Assembly (NCBI RefSeq): GCF_001613145.1 | Contig: NZ_BDBU01000018.1 | Location: forward strand, 309,980 to 373,979 | Length of the DNA stretch: 64,000 nucleotides | DNA from: Nocardia jejuensis NBRC 103114 | GTDB taxonomy: Bacteria > Actinomycetota > Actinomycetes > Mycobacteriales > Mycobacteriaceae | Direction: 5' to 3' | Shown here: positions 17,731 through 25,694 of the stretch, piece by piece | Layout: every line of letters begins with the position of its first letter | How positions within the stretch are numbered: position 1 is the first letter of the stretch | The notes under the pieces: model-generated | What the model was told of the DNA's origin: nothing | What the model saw: only the letters and a program-made list of their open reading frames with translations | The model's database searches: none | Program-made: the position numbers and the translations under genes

Positions 17731-18333
17731 TCAGCCACCGATCGCGTCGTCGGCGAAGCCGGATTCGAGGGCTCGCAGGGCCGATTCCAGATAGGTCGTC
17801 AGCGGAATCTCGTACTGTTGAATCCAGCATTCGTACGCGGCGCGGCAGGCCGCGAGCGTGGCCCGGCCGACCGTGAGCGGATGAATCGAATCCGCCGGTT
17901 GTCCCGTGCGCGCCGCGACGAAGTCGCTGATGGCCCGTTCCCAGGTGTCATAGCGCAGGGCGGCGCTCGCGATCAGGTCCGGAGTGGAGGTCAGCAGCCG
18001 AATGCGCTGGCGCAGTTCGGGTTCGTCCTGGGTGCGCGTGTGATTGACCGCCATGACCGCTCTTCGGATGGAGGTCATGATTCCCGCCTCGGGAGTCGTC
18101 TGTGCCAGGGCCGCGCGAATGGCCGCGACCTCCCGTTCGAAACCGTGCCAGAGCACATCCGGCTTGGAGTCGAAGTAGCGGAAGAAGGTGCGCCGGCTCA
18201 CCCCGACCGCCGCGGCGATCTGGTCCACGGTCGTGTGCTCGAACCCCTGCTCGCTGAACAGTCCCAGGGCCACGAGTTCGAGGCGGCGGCCGCTCGTGCC
18301 GGGCGGGCGGCCCCTGCGAATAGTGCTTGTCAC
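17731..18333 (-). CDS. mftR: mycofactocin system TetR-family regulator MftR
   Basis: A 200-residue TetR-family repressor. The N-terminal HTH covers about residues 28-55 (TVDQIAAAVGVSRRTFFRYFDSK with the recognition helix VSRRTFFRYF), followed by a helical ligand domain. It starts with GTG and faces mftA across 91 bp, the usual arrangement of mftR. In mycobacteria MftR represses mft genes and responds to long-chain acyl-CoA (family knowledge). Two operator-like 15-mers lie between it and mftA, so autoregulation is likely. Identity rests on position plus the TetR domain. Confidence 0.85.
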   Translation of the reverse strand: MTSTIRRGRPPGTSGRRLELVALGLFSEQGFEHTTVDQIAAAVGVSRRTFFRYFDSKPDVLWHGFEREVAAIRAALAQTTPEAGIMTSIRRAVMAVNHTRTQDEPELRQRIRLLTSTPDLIASAALRYDTWERAISDFVAARTGQPADSIHPLTVGRATLAACRAAYECWIQQYEIPLTTYLESALRALESGFADDAIGG

Positions 18334-18338
18334 ATCGT

Positions 18339-18374
18339 AAGAATCACATTATCTTGAGTGAGAACGCAATTATC
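18339..18374. promoter_or_regulatory. putative MftR/TetR operator pair in the mftR-mftA gap
   Basis: Two degenerate copies of the window-wide palindrome occur: AAGAATCACATTATC at 18339-18353 and GAGAACGCAATTATC at 18360-18374, centres 21 bp apart, each matching GAGAAT-N3-ATTCTC at 10 of 12 positions. They cover most of the divergent promoter. This links cofactor biosynthesis to the catabolic promoters carrying the same pair. Confidence 0.5.
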
Positions 18375-18424
18375 GTCACGGGGTGCCACAACGCGAACCG
18401 TGACAGAACCCGCAGGGAGTTGCC

Positions 18425-18526
18425 ATGAGCAGGAATGTGTCCGACAGCAGCGGCGAGGACTCCGTGCTGGCCGATGAGGTTCTCGTGGAAGAGGTGTCGA
18501 TCGACGGAATGTGCGGTGTCTACTGA
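18425..18526 (+). CDS. mftA: mycofactocin precursor peptide MftA
   Basis: A 33-residue peptide ending in IDGMCGVY, the diagnostic C-terminus of the mycofactocin precursor; the terminal Val-Tyr pair becomes the redox core. The leader is acidic (SSGEDSVLADEVLVEE), as usual for binding by MftB. AGGGAG lies about 6 nt before the ATG. The stop overlaps the presumed GTG start of mftB. First gene of the mft operon; downstream come mftB, mftC and mftE, so precursor, chaperone, radical SAM enzyme and peptidase are made in series. Confidence 0.96.
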   Translation: MSRNVSDSSGEDSVLADEVLVEEVSIDGMCGVY

Positions 18527-18809
18527 CCCGCGGCGGACCTTCGAGCTGGACGTCGCCTGGGGGCTGTCGGAGCAGGTCTCGGTGCGGCCGGAGCGGTTCG
18601 GCGCACTGCTGTACCACTTCGGCACCCGGCGACTGTCGTTTCTGAAGAGCCCCATGCTGTTTCAGGTGGTCCGGACGCTGGCCGACTCCGCGTCCGCGCG
18701 GCAGGCGTGCGTGCTCGCCGGGGTCACCGAGGCCGAACTTCCCGCCTATCGCAACGCCCTGGCCGGACTGGCCGCCACCGATATGATCCGGAAGAGGGAT
18801 GCCGCATGA
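18516..18809 (+). CDS. mftB: mycofactocin biosynthesis chaperone MftB
   Basis: A 97-residue RiPP recognition (PqqD-like) protein that binds the MftA leader and hands it to MftC. I place the start at the GTG of 18516, inside the end of mftA, giving a protein beginning VSTDPRRTFELDVAWGLS; longer frames with upstream ATGs would overlap mftA more deeply. Typical features are RPERFGALLYHFGTRRLSFLK and VVRTLADS in the wHTH-like fold. It overlaps mftC by 4 nt. Confidence 0.93.
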   Translation: MSTDPRRTFELDVAWGLSEQVSVRPERFGALLYHFGTRRLSFLKSPMLFQVVRTLADSASARQACVLAGVTEAELPAYRNALAGLAATDMIRKRDAA

Positions 18810-20017
18810 CCGCCGCACCACTGCCTCTGGTCGAGCAATTCCAATCCGGCCTCGACGCGCCGATCTGCCTGACCTGGGAACTCACCTACGCCTGCAATCT
18901 GTCCTGCGTGCACTGCCTGTCGAGCTCGGGGCGACGAGATCCCCGGGAATTGACCACGGCCGAATGTCTCTCGCTCATAGACGAATTCGAGCGGATGCAG
19001 GTGTTCTACGTGAACATCGGCGGCGGCGAGCCGACGGTGCGGCCCGATTTCTGGGAGATCGTCGACTACGCCACCGACCACCACGTCGGGGTGAAGTTCT
19101 CCACCAACGGGGTGCGGATCAACCCGGCCGCGGCCGCGCGCGTCGCCACCAACAGCTATGTGGACGTGCAGATCTCGCTGGACGGCGCCACCGAGGCGGT
19201 GAACGACGCGGTGCGCGGCACGGGCTCCTACGCCACCGCGATCCGGGCCTTGGAACTGCTCGCCTCCGCGGGCGCGCAGGGTGTCAAGCTCTCGGTCGTG
19301 ATGACCCGGCACAATGTCGGCCAGCTGGACGGCTTCCTGGCCATCGCCGACCTGTTCGACGCGCAGTTGCGGCTGACTCGTCTGCGGCCCTCGGGGCGGG
19401 GCGCGGACAGCTGGGACGATCTGCATCTGCGGCCCGAACAGCAACGCACACTGTACGACTGGCTGCTCGAGCACGGTGATCGAGTCCTCACCGGTGACTC
19501 GTTCTTCCACCTCGCCGCCTATGGTGAAGCCCTGCCGGGCCTGAACCTGTGCGGCGCCGGTCGAGTGGTGTGCCTGGTCGATCCGATCGGCGATGTGTAC
19601 GCCTGCCCGTTCGCCATCCACGACGAGTTCAAGGCCGGGAACATCCGCACCCCGGGCGGTTTCACCCGGATCTGGCGTGAATCGGAGCGATTCGCCGATC
19701 TGCGCCGTCCGCAGACAGGTGGCGCGTGCACCTCCTGCTCGGCGTTCGACAGTTGCCGGGGCGGCTGCATGGCCGCGAAGTTCTTCACCGGCCTGCCGCT
19801 GGACGGACCCGATCCGGAATGCGTTCGCGGACACGGGGAATCGGCGCTGCTGGCGGCGGACCGCGCCCGCGCCCCGCGCCCGTCGCAGGATCACTCCCGC
19901 AAGGGCCGCTCGGTGGCGATCGGCATGCCCGGCCTGCTCGGCAGACCCACGATACCGGCGCGCGCGTGTGACGAGAGCCCGCTGGCCGGGTTGCGCATCC
20001 CCGGACGTCCATCGTGA
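18806..20017 (+). CDS. mftC: mycofactocin radical SAM maturase MftC
   Basis: A 403-residue radical SAM/SPASM enzyme. The SAM-cluster motif CxxxCxxC is at C30, C34 and C37 (YACNLSCVHC) and GGGEPT follows near residue 75. The SPASM region has cysteines in LNLCGAGRVVCLVDPIGDVYACPF and GGACTSCSAFDSCRGGC. MftC oxidatively decarboxylates the C-terminal tyrosine of MftA and then cross-links Val and Tyr (family knowledge). Its ATG overlaps mftB and its stop overlaps mftE (GTGA). Length is normal for MftC. Confidence 0.96.
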   Translation: MTAAPLPLVEQFQSGLDAPICLTWELTYACNLSCVHCLSSSGRRDPRELTTAECLSLIDEFERMQVFYVNIGGGEPTVRPDFWEIVDYATDHHVGVKFSTNGVRINPAAAARVATNSYVDVQISLDGATEAVNDAVRGTGSYATAIRALELLASAGAQGVKLSVVMTRHNVGQLDGFLAIADLFDAQLRLTRLRPSGRGADSWDDLHLRPEQQRTLYDWLLEHGDRVLTGDSFFHLAAYGEALPGLNLCGAGRVVCLVDPIGDVYACPFAIHDEFKAGNIRTPGGFTRIWRESERFADLRRPQTGGACTSCSAFDSCRGGCMAAKFFTGLPLDGPDPECVRGHGESALLAADRARAPRPSQDHSRKGRSVAIGMPGLLGRPTIPARACDESPLAGLRIPGRPS

Positions 20018-20715
20018 CCGCGGTACGGCGACTCGCCGACCTGGCGTGGCCCGAGGTTCACGAGCTGGCCGCGAACGGCGCCCTGCTCGCGATTCCGCTG
20101 GGCGCCACCGAGCAACACGGCCCGCACCTGCCGCTGTCCACCGATACCGAGGTGGCGATCGCCCTGTGCGAGGCGCTCGCGCACTCGCGAGACGATGTGG
20201 TCATCGCACCTGCCGTACCGTACGGATCGAGCGGCGAGCACATCGGATTCGCGGGCACACTGTCCATCGGCCAGGATGCCACCGAGCTGGTAATCACCGA
20301 ATTGGGCCGCTCGGCGTGCGAAACCTTCGCCCACGTGCTGTTCGTCTCCGCGCACGGCGGCAACGCCGGACCCCTGACCCGCGCGGTCGCACGCCTGCGC
20401 GTCGAATCCCGCGACGTGCGCGCCTACACCCCGGCCTGGGACGGCGACCCGCACGCCGGTCACATCGAGACGGCCATCATGCTGACCCTTCGCCCGACCA
20501 CCGTTCGCATGGACCGTGCGGAGACCGGCAACACCAGACCGCTGCGGGAACTCATGCCACAGCTGCGCGAGCACGGTCTGCGAGCGGTCACCGAGAACGG
20601 AATCCTCGGCGACCCCCTTGGCGCGACCGCGTTCCACGGTGATCTTCTCCTGGGCCGCCTGGCCGCCGCCCTGTCGAGGGAAGTATCGGCTTGGCGTGCA
20701 ACGGAACCCGCATGA
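20014..20715 (+). CDS. mftE: mycofactocin precursor peptide peptidase MftE
   Basis: A 233-residue creatininase-family metallopeptidase that cuts the modified Val-Tyr core off MftA. Metal-binding residues are visible as E33, H35 and D44 (GATEQHGPHLPLSTDTE), with SAHGGNAGP and a GHIETAI segment further on. GTG start overlapping the mftC stop. In mycobacteria mftD usually sits between mftC and mftE; here mftE follows mftC directly and mftD is last. It overlaps the SDR by 4 nt. Confidence 0.94.
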   Translation: MTAVRRLADLAWPEVHELAANGALLAIPLGATEQHGPHLPLSTDTEVAIALCEALAHSRDDVVIAPAVPYGSSGEHIGFAGTLSIGQDATELVITELGRSACETFAHVLFVSAHGGNAGPLTRAVARLRVESRDVRAYTPAWDGDPHAGHIETAIMLTLRPTTVRMDRAETGNTRPLRELMPQLREHGLRAVTENGILGDPLGATAFHGDLLLGRLAAALSREVSAWRATEPA

Positions 20716-21587
20716 CCGGCCGCGTCGCGATCGTCACCGGTGCGGGCCGCGGCATCGGTGCGGCCACCGTCCACCAGCTCGCCGACGCGGGCTGGTCCGT
20801 CCTGGCCGTCGACCGGGGAACCCCGGACCCCGACCTGCCATATGAACTCGGTAGCGGCACGGACCTCGAAGCCGTTGTAGCGGAGGCGAACCGGCGGGCG
20901 AGTGCGGCGCACGCGGGTGCTGCGGGACGCTCGCGCACCGAGCGGGGCGAACGCGCTGCCGATCGGTTGTCTCCGGCGGGACACCCGGTGCGGGCATGGT
21001 TCGCGGATGTCCGCGATCCGAACGCACTGGTCGAGGCCGTGGCCGCCGCGGAATCCGAATGGGGCGGTGTGGACGCCGCCTTCGCGGTGGCCGGGGTGAT
21101 CGCCGGCGGGGTGCCGTTGTGGGACATGCCGATCGAGCAGGAACGCGCCGTGCTGGACGTCTGCCTCGGCGGGGTGATCAACCTGGCTCGGGCCGCTGTT
21201 CCGGCGCTGCTGCGTCGTCCGGAGCCGCGCTCGGGCCGGTTTCTGGCCGTCGCGTCCGCCGCGGCGACCAAGGGGTTGCCGATGCTGGCTGTGTACTGCG
21301 CCGCGAAAGCCGGTGTGGCCGGGCTGGTCCGGTCCCTGGGCGCGGAACTGGGCGGCACGGGGATCACCGCGAACGCGGTGAGTCCGGGTTCCACCGACAC
21401 CGCGCTGCTGACCGAGACCGCCCGGCTGTACGGGCTGCCGACCGCGAAGGGGTTCGCCATGCAGCAGCCGATCGGCCGACTGCTCGAGCCCGGTGAGATC
21501 GCCTCGGTGCTGACCTTTCTGGCCGGAGCCGGTGCCGATGCCGTGACGGGTGCGACGGTGGCCGTGGACGGGGGACTGGCGCTGTGA
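20712..21587 (+). CDS. mycofactocin-coupled SDR family oxidoreductase
   Basis: A 291-residue SDR with TGAGRGIG at residues 9-16, a catalytic YCAAK, SPGSTDT and an ATVAVDGG end. It carries an extra loop of about 30 residues after the second strand (VVAEANRRASAAHAGAAG...), as in SDRs tied to mycofactocin, which hold their nicotinamide tightly and pass electrons to the cofactor. Encoded within the operon between mftE and mftF with 4-nt overlaps on both sides, it is very probably a dedicated mycofactocin partner. The alcohol substrate is unknown. Confidence 0.88.
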   Translation: MTGRVAIVTGAGRGIGAATVHQLADAGWSVLAVDRGTPDPDLPYELGSGTDLEAVVAEANRRASAAHAGAAGRSRTERGERAADRLSPAGHPVRAWFADVRDPNALVEAVAAAESEWGGVDAAFAVAGVIAGGVPLWDMPIEQERAVLDVCLGGVINLARAAVPALLRRPEPRSGRFLAVASAAATKGLPMLAVYCAAKAGVAGLVRSLGAELGGTGITANAVSPGSTDTALLTETARLYGLPTAKGFAMQQPIGRLLEPGEIASVLTFLAGAGADAVTGATVAVDGGLAL

Positions 21588-22990
21588 CGACCCCACTGCC
21601 CGAGGGCTTCCGGATCATCCTCGATGCCGACGTGCGGACGCTCGGCGATCGGCTCTGGTGGGGTGGATCGCCGAGTCGGCTGCTGCGGTTCACCGAGGCG
21701 GGATACGGCGCGTGGCAGGAACTTCGGGCCGGAGCGGTACTGACCCCGGCGATGGGAAGGCTGGCACGGCAGCTCACCGACGCGGGCCTGGCGCATCCGC
21801 GCCCACCGCGCAGGGCGGCACCGGCCGATATCACCGTGGTGATTCCGGTGCGGGATCGCCCGGAAATGCTCGGCCGCTGCCTGGACGCGCTGGGTGACCG
21901 CTATCCGGTCGTGGTGGTCGACGACTGCTCCGCCGATGCCTCGGCGGTGGCGAGGGTCGCGGCCCGGCCGGGTGTGACGCTGCTGCGGCACGAGATCAAC
22001 CAGGGCCCGGCAGTCGCCCGAAATACCGCTTTGCACAGGGTGCGGACCGATCTGGTGGCGTTCCTCGACAGTGATTGCGTACCGGGCCCGGAGTGGCTCG
22101 AACGGCTCGCCGAGCATTTCGCGGATCCGATGGTAGGGGCCGTCGCCCCGCGCGTGACCGCCCTGCACCCAGACGAACGATGCGCACTCGATCGTGGTGT
22201 CCGCGCGGCGCGGGTGCTGCCGAACGCGCGCGTGTCCTTCGTTCCCGCCGCGGCCTTGCTGGTCCGCCGAGGCGCACTGTACGACATCTCCACACCCGAC
22301 GGTGTCTTCGACCCGGATCTGCGCTATGGCGAGGACGTCGATCTGGTGTGGCGACTGCACGCGGCCGACTGGCGGGTGCGCTACGACCCGAGTGTGCGAG
22401 TGGCGCACGAGGAACCGATGGGATCGCGGCGATTGCTCGCACGCCGATTCCGCTACGGCGGCTCGGCCGCGCCACTGGCATCGCGACACCCCACCGCGCT
22501 CTCGCCGCTGATCGTCTACGGGTGGTCGGCAGCGACGGTGCTCGCGCTGCTGCATGGGCGGCCGGTCGCGGCCCTGGCGCTGTTCGGCGGATGCCTGGCC
22601 GGTACCGGCTCGACCCTGCGCCGAGCGGGCGTGCCGACCGGGCACGCGCTGCGACTGACAGCGGGCGACGTGTTCCGCACCTGGACCGGAATCGCCCGGT
22701 ACAGCACACAATTCACTCTCCCGCTGCTGCTGATCGCCGTCCCCGCACGCGGCCGCCGAGCGCTGTTCTGGTGGTCGATGGGCGCTCTGCTGCTCGGGCG
22801 CATCGCGGGCGAACCCACCGCGGGCAACCCGTTGCGGACCACCCCGGCCGTCCTGGCCGACGACCTCGCCTACGGCCTGGGCGTCGTCGCCGGATGCGTA
22901 CGCGAGAAGACCACGATCCCGCTGCGGCCCACAGTGATTCACCGCTGGCGTCGTACCGAACAACGAACCGTACCGAGGAGTTCCCGATGA
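21584..22990 (+). CDS. mftF: mycofactocin system glycosyltransferase MftF
   Basis: A 468-residue family 2 glycosyltransferase. The GT-A domain begins at VIPVRDRPEMLGRCLDAL (about residue 85); DSDCVPGPEWLERL holds the DxD-type motif, and YGEDVDLVWRLHAADWRVRYDP is the acceptor-site ED region. Two hydrophobic segments follow in the last third (near LIVYGWSAATVLALL and LFWWSMGALLLG), so it is probably membrane-associated. MftF attaches beta-1,4-linked glucose units to the cofactor. GTG start overlapping the SDR stop; its end overlaps mftD. Confidence 0.93.
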   Translation: MTTPLPEGFRIILDADVRTLGDRLWWGGSPSRLLRFTEAGYGAWQELRAGAVLTPAMGRLARQLTDAGLAHPRPPRRAAPADITVVIPVRDRPEMLGRCLDALGDRYPVVVVDDCSADASAVARVAARPGVTLLRHEINQGPAVARNTALHRVRTDLVAFLDSDCVPGPEWLERLAEHFADPMVGAVAPRVTALHPDERCALDRGVRAARVLPNARVSFVPAAALLVRRGALYDISTPDGVFDPDLRYGEDVDLVWRLHAADWRVRYDPSVRVAHEEPMGSRRLLARRFRYGGSAAPLASRHPTALSPLIVYGWSAATVLALLHGRPVAALALFGGCLAGTGSTLRRAGVPTGHALRLTAGDVFRTWTGIARYSTQFTLPLLLIAVPARGRRALFWWSMGALLLGRIAGEPTAGNPLRTTPAVLADDLAYGLGVVAGCVREKTTIPLRPTVIHRWRRTEQRTVPRSSR

Positions 22991-24174
22991 CCGACAGCTG
23001 GATCGAATCCGTCGAGGAGGCGCGGCGCCGCGCCCGCAAACGCCTGCCACCCTCGGTGTACAGCGCCCTGTGGGCCGGATCGGAGAAGGGCGTCACGCTG
23101 CGTGACAATGTCGAGGCGTTCGCGGAGATCGGGTACGCCCCGCGCACGGCCGGACTGTCGGACAAGCGTGATCTGGCGACAACCGTGCTGGGCCAGGATA
23201 TTTCGCTTCCGGTCCTGATCTCACCGACCGGGGTGCAGGCCGTCCATCCCGAGGGGGAGGTCGCCGTCGCGCGCGCCGCCGCCGCCCGGGGCACGGCCCT
23301 GGGATTGAGCTCGTTCGCGAGCAAGCCGGTGGAGCAGGTCCTCGAGGCCAACCCCAAGACCTTCTTCCAGATCTACTGGATCGGCACCCGCGACGACATG
23401 CTGCGCCGCCTCGAGCGCGTCCGCACCGCCGGTGTCGCCGGAGTGATCCTCACCCTGGACTGGTCCTTCGCGCACAGCCGGGATTGGGGGAGTCCGCACA
23501 TTCCGGAGAAGGTCACCGTTCGCGAGGCGCTGCGTTTCGCGCCCGAGGCGCTGCGCCGCCCGCGCTGGCTGGCCACCTACGCCCGCAGCGGCGGCGTGCC
23601 GGACCTGACCGTCCCGAACATGGCCGACGAGAACGGCACGGTGCCCACGTTCTTCGGCGCGTACGGGCAGTGGATGGGTTCACCACGCCCGACCTGGGAG
23701 GACGTGGCCTGGCTCCGTGCGCAGTGGGCGGGGCCCTTCCTGCTCAAGGGCGTCATCCGGGTCGACGAGGCGCGCCGGGCCGTCGATGCCGGAGTCACCG
23801 CCATCTCCGTGTCCAACCACGGTGGCAACAATCTCGACGGAACTCCCGCCGCGATCCGCGCACTGCCCGCCATCGCGGAGGCCGTGGGCGATCAGATCGA
23901 AGTGCTGCTGGACGGTGGCATCCGGCGAGGCAGCGACGTCGTGAAAGCGGTCGCGCTGGGTGCGCGCGCGGTCATGATCGGCCGGGCCTACCTGTGGGGC
24001 CTCGCCGCGAACGGCCAAGCGGGCGTCGAGAACGTGCTCGACATCCTGCACGCCGGAATCGACTCGACGCTACTGGCGCTGGGGCACAGCTCGATTCACG
24101 ATCTCGGTCGCGACGACGTGCTCCTGCCTCCGGGCTTCGAGCGCGTACTCGGGGCGGAGGCCCGGGGTCGATAG
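22987..24174 (+). CDS. mftD: pre-mycofactocin synthase MftD (FMN-dependent, lactate-dehydrogenase family)
   Basis: A 395-residue alpha-hydroxyacid-oxidase-fold flavoprotein. The FMN site is seen at ISPTGVQAV and LKGVIRVDEARRAVDAG, the active-site His/Arg region at SNHGGNNLDGTPAA, and the phosphate site at LDGGIRRGSDVVKA with ALGARAVMIGR. MftD oxidatively deaminates the freed Val-Tyr-derived product to give the alpha-keto amide of pre-mycofactocin. Its ATG overlaps the mftF stop. It closes the operon; a strong hairpin follows at 24208. Confidence 0.94.
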   Translation: MTDSWIESVEEARRRARKRLPPSVYSALWAGSEKGVTLRDNVEAFAEIGYAPRTAGLSDKRDLATTVLGQDISLPVLISPTGVQAVHPEGEVAVARAAAARGTALGLSSFASKPVEQVLEANPKTFFQIYWIGTRDDMLRRLERVRTAGVAGVILTLDWSFAHSRDWGSPHIPEKVTVREALRFAPEALRRPRWLATYARSGGVPDLTVPNMADENGTVPTFFGAYGQWMGSPRPTWEDVAWLRAQWAGPFLLKGVIRVDEARRAVDAGVTAISVSNHGGNNLDGTPAAIRALPAIAEAVGDQIEVLLDGGIRRGSDVVKAVALGARAVMIGRAYLWGLAANGQAGVENVLDILHAGIDSTLLALGHSSIHDLGRDDVLLPPGFERVLGAEARGR

Positions 24175-24207
24175 CCCTCCCGCGTCCCTCACCCGCCACG
24201 TCGATCA

Positions 24208-24244
24208 CGGCATCGGCTCCTCGACCATCGAGAGGCCGATGCCG
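24208..24244. terminator. strong bidirectional hairpin between mftD and the amidohydrolase
   Basis: An inverted repeat with 16-base arms, loop ACCAT, one G-T wobble and one mismatch (outer arms CGGCATCGGC and GCCGATGCCG). It lies in the 92-bp gap between convergent genes. No T-run follows on either strand, so it may be a bidirectional, partly factor-dependent terminator. Confidence 0.65.
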
Positions 24245-24266
24245 TTCGTCGTCGGCGGGGACCTGC

Positions 24267-25694
24267 TCACCGTGCCGCGAGATACACCGGCCGCCCGCCG
24301 ACGATGGTGGCGGCGACCAGTTCGGCGCCGGAGGCGGGGTGCGCGGTGATGTCCTGTGGCGACGCGGACAGCAGGGTGAGATCGGCCACCACGCCCGGCG
24401 TCAGGGTCCGGGGCACCGCGGGCCGGTCCGGACGTCCGAAGAACATCTGGAGGGCGCGCAGCAGCGGAACTGCCTCTCCGGCACCGGAATTCACTTGGCG
24501 TGTGGTCGCGGCCGCCAGGATGCGCCACGGGTCGGGTGCGCCGAACGGTGCGTCGCTGCCGGCGGCTATCGCGACACCGTGCTTCACGAGCGAGCCCAGC
24601 CGCCACAGATCCGGCCGGTCCTCCTCGGGAACGTCGCGGGCGTACTGCACGGCTCGCTCGATCGGAAAGTGCGGCTGTGTCACCACCGTCAACGCATGGG
24701 CGCGCAGATGATCCACCACCGAATCCGGCACTATCGCACCGTGTTCGATGCGGTCGCCCGGTCGTGAACCCACCGTGTCGAGCGCCGCGAGGGTGAGCAC
24801 GAGCTGTATTCGCGTCACGCAGTGCACGGCCACCGGGCGGCCCGACTCGTGTGCGTCGCGGATGGTGCCGGCCAGATCGTCGAGCGCAGGGAGGGTCGTG
24901 TCGTCCAGCAGAATCTTGGTGGGCCCCAGCGTGAAGCGCTCGACCCGTGGGTCGGCGGTCGCCGGGGGAGCCATGCAGTGCAGGCGCTGCACGATCCTTC
25001 CGTCGTGCACCGCCGCCGCCAATCCCGTCACCTCGTGCTGCGCGAGACCTGGTGTGGCATCGGTGAATCCGGTGATTCCGTACCGCGCGGCCCGGTCGCT
25101 GACGGCCGCGAGATCCAGGGGCAGCGAGGGGATCCGCTCACCCAGCCAGGAATCCATCCGCCAGAGTCGACCCGTGAGCCGCCCCGCCGCGTCGCGTTCG
25201 ACGCCGGGGACCTCGCACCCGTCGAGATCGATCTGCGCGCACGCGGCCGAGTTCAGTATCCACAGCGCCCCGCTGCGATGCTGGATCCGGACCGGACGAC
25301 CCGGCAGGGCGCGATCGAGCACCCGCCGATTCAGCGACCCGGCCACCGATTCGTGATAGCCGATTCCCCGAATCCATTGCCCCGCGGGCAATTGCGCGTC
25401 CACCCGGTGCAGCTCGGCGATCAGACCGCCCAGATCCACGATCCGTTCCGGTCCCAGCGGCACCGAATCCTGGAGCGCGGCCAGTGCGCGCAGATGAATG
25501 TGATGATCGTGCAGCCCCGGCAGCAGCCAGCCGCCGCGTGCGTCGATATCGTCCTCGCCGGGAAGCGGCCGCAATGACGTCCCGCACTCGACGATGTGTC
25601 CGCCCGTGCACCGGACGTCGGTATGGCCGCCACCGAAGACCTGAGCGCGGCGTATCAGCATCGAATGCTGTGTGGCCGAACGAGATACGGTCAT
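24267..25694 (-). CDS. amidohydrolase family protein (YtcJ-like, metal-dependent)
   Basis: A 475-residue TIM-barrel hydrolase of the Amidohydro_3/YtcJ type. The metal motif is in LPGLHDHHIHLRA near residue 65 and the catalytic Asp in AAGSDAPFGAPDPW near 400; a composite beta-sandwich surrounds the barrel. The ATG at 25694 overlaps the stop of the CoA-transferase (ATGA); the frame is open further but would overlap that gene. Substrates of this family include cyclic amides, esters and allophanate-like compounds, so ring opening is possible here. Last gene of the minus operon starting at 28551. Confidence 0.85.
   Translation of the reverse strand: MTVSRSATQHSMLIRRAQVFGGGHTDVRCTGGHIVECGTSLRPLPGEDDIDARGGWLLPGLHDHHIHLRALAALQDSVPLGPERIVDLGGLIAELHRVDAQLPAGQWIRGIGYHESVAGSLNRRVLDRALPGRPVRIQHRSGALWILNSAACAQIDLDGCEVPGVERDAAGRLTGRLWRMDSWLGERIPSLPLDLAAVSDRAARYGITGFTDATPGLAQHEVTGLAAAVHDGRIVQRLHCMAPPATADPRVERFTLGPTKILLDDTTLPALDDLAGTIRDAHESGRPVAVHCVTRIQLVLTLAALDTVGSRPGDRIEHGAIVPDSVVDHLRAHALTVVTQPHFPIERAVQYARDVPEEDRPDLWRLGSLVKHGVAIAAGSDAPFGAPDPWRILAAATTRQVNSGAGEAVPLLRALQMFFGRPDRPAVPRTLTPGVVADLTLLSASPQDITAHPASGAELVAATIVGGRPVYLAAR

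Noticed and set aside
18435..18515. Earlier ATG starts for mftB
   Set aside because: They would overlap nearly all of mftA in a different frame; MftB-like sequence begins at VSTDPRRTFELDV.
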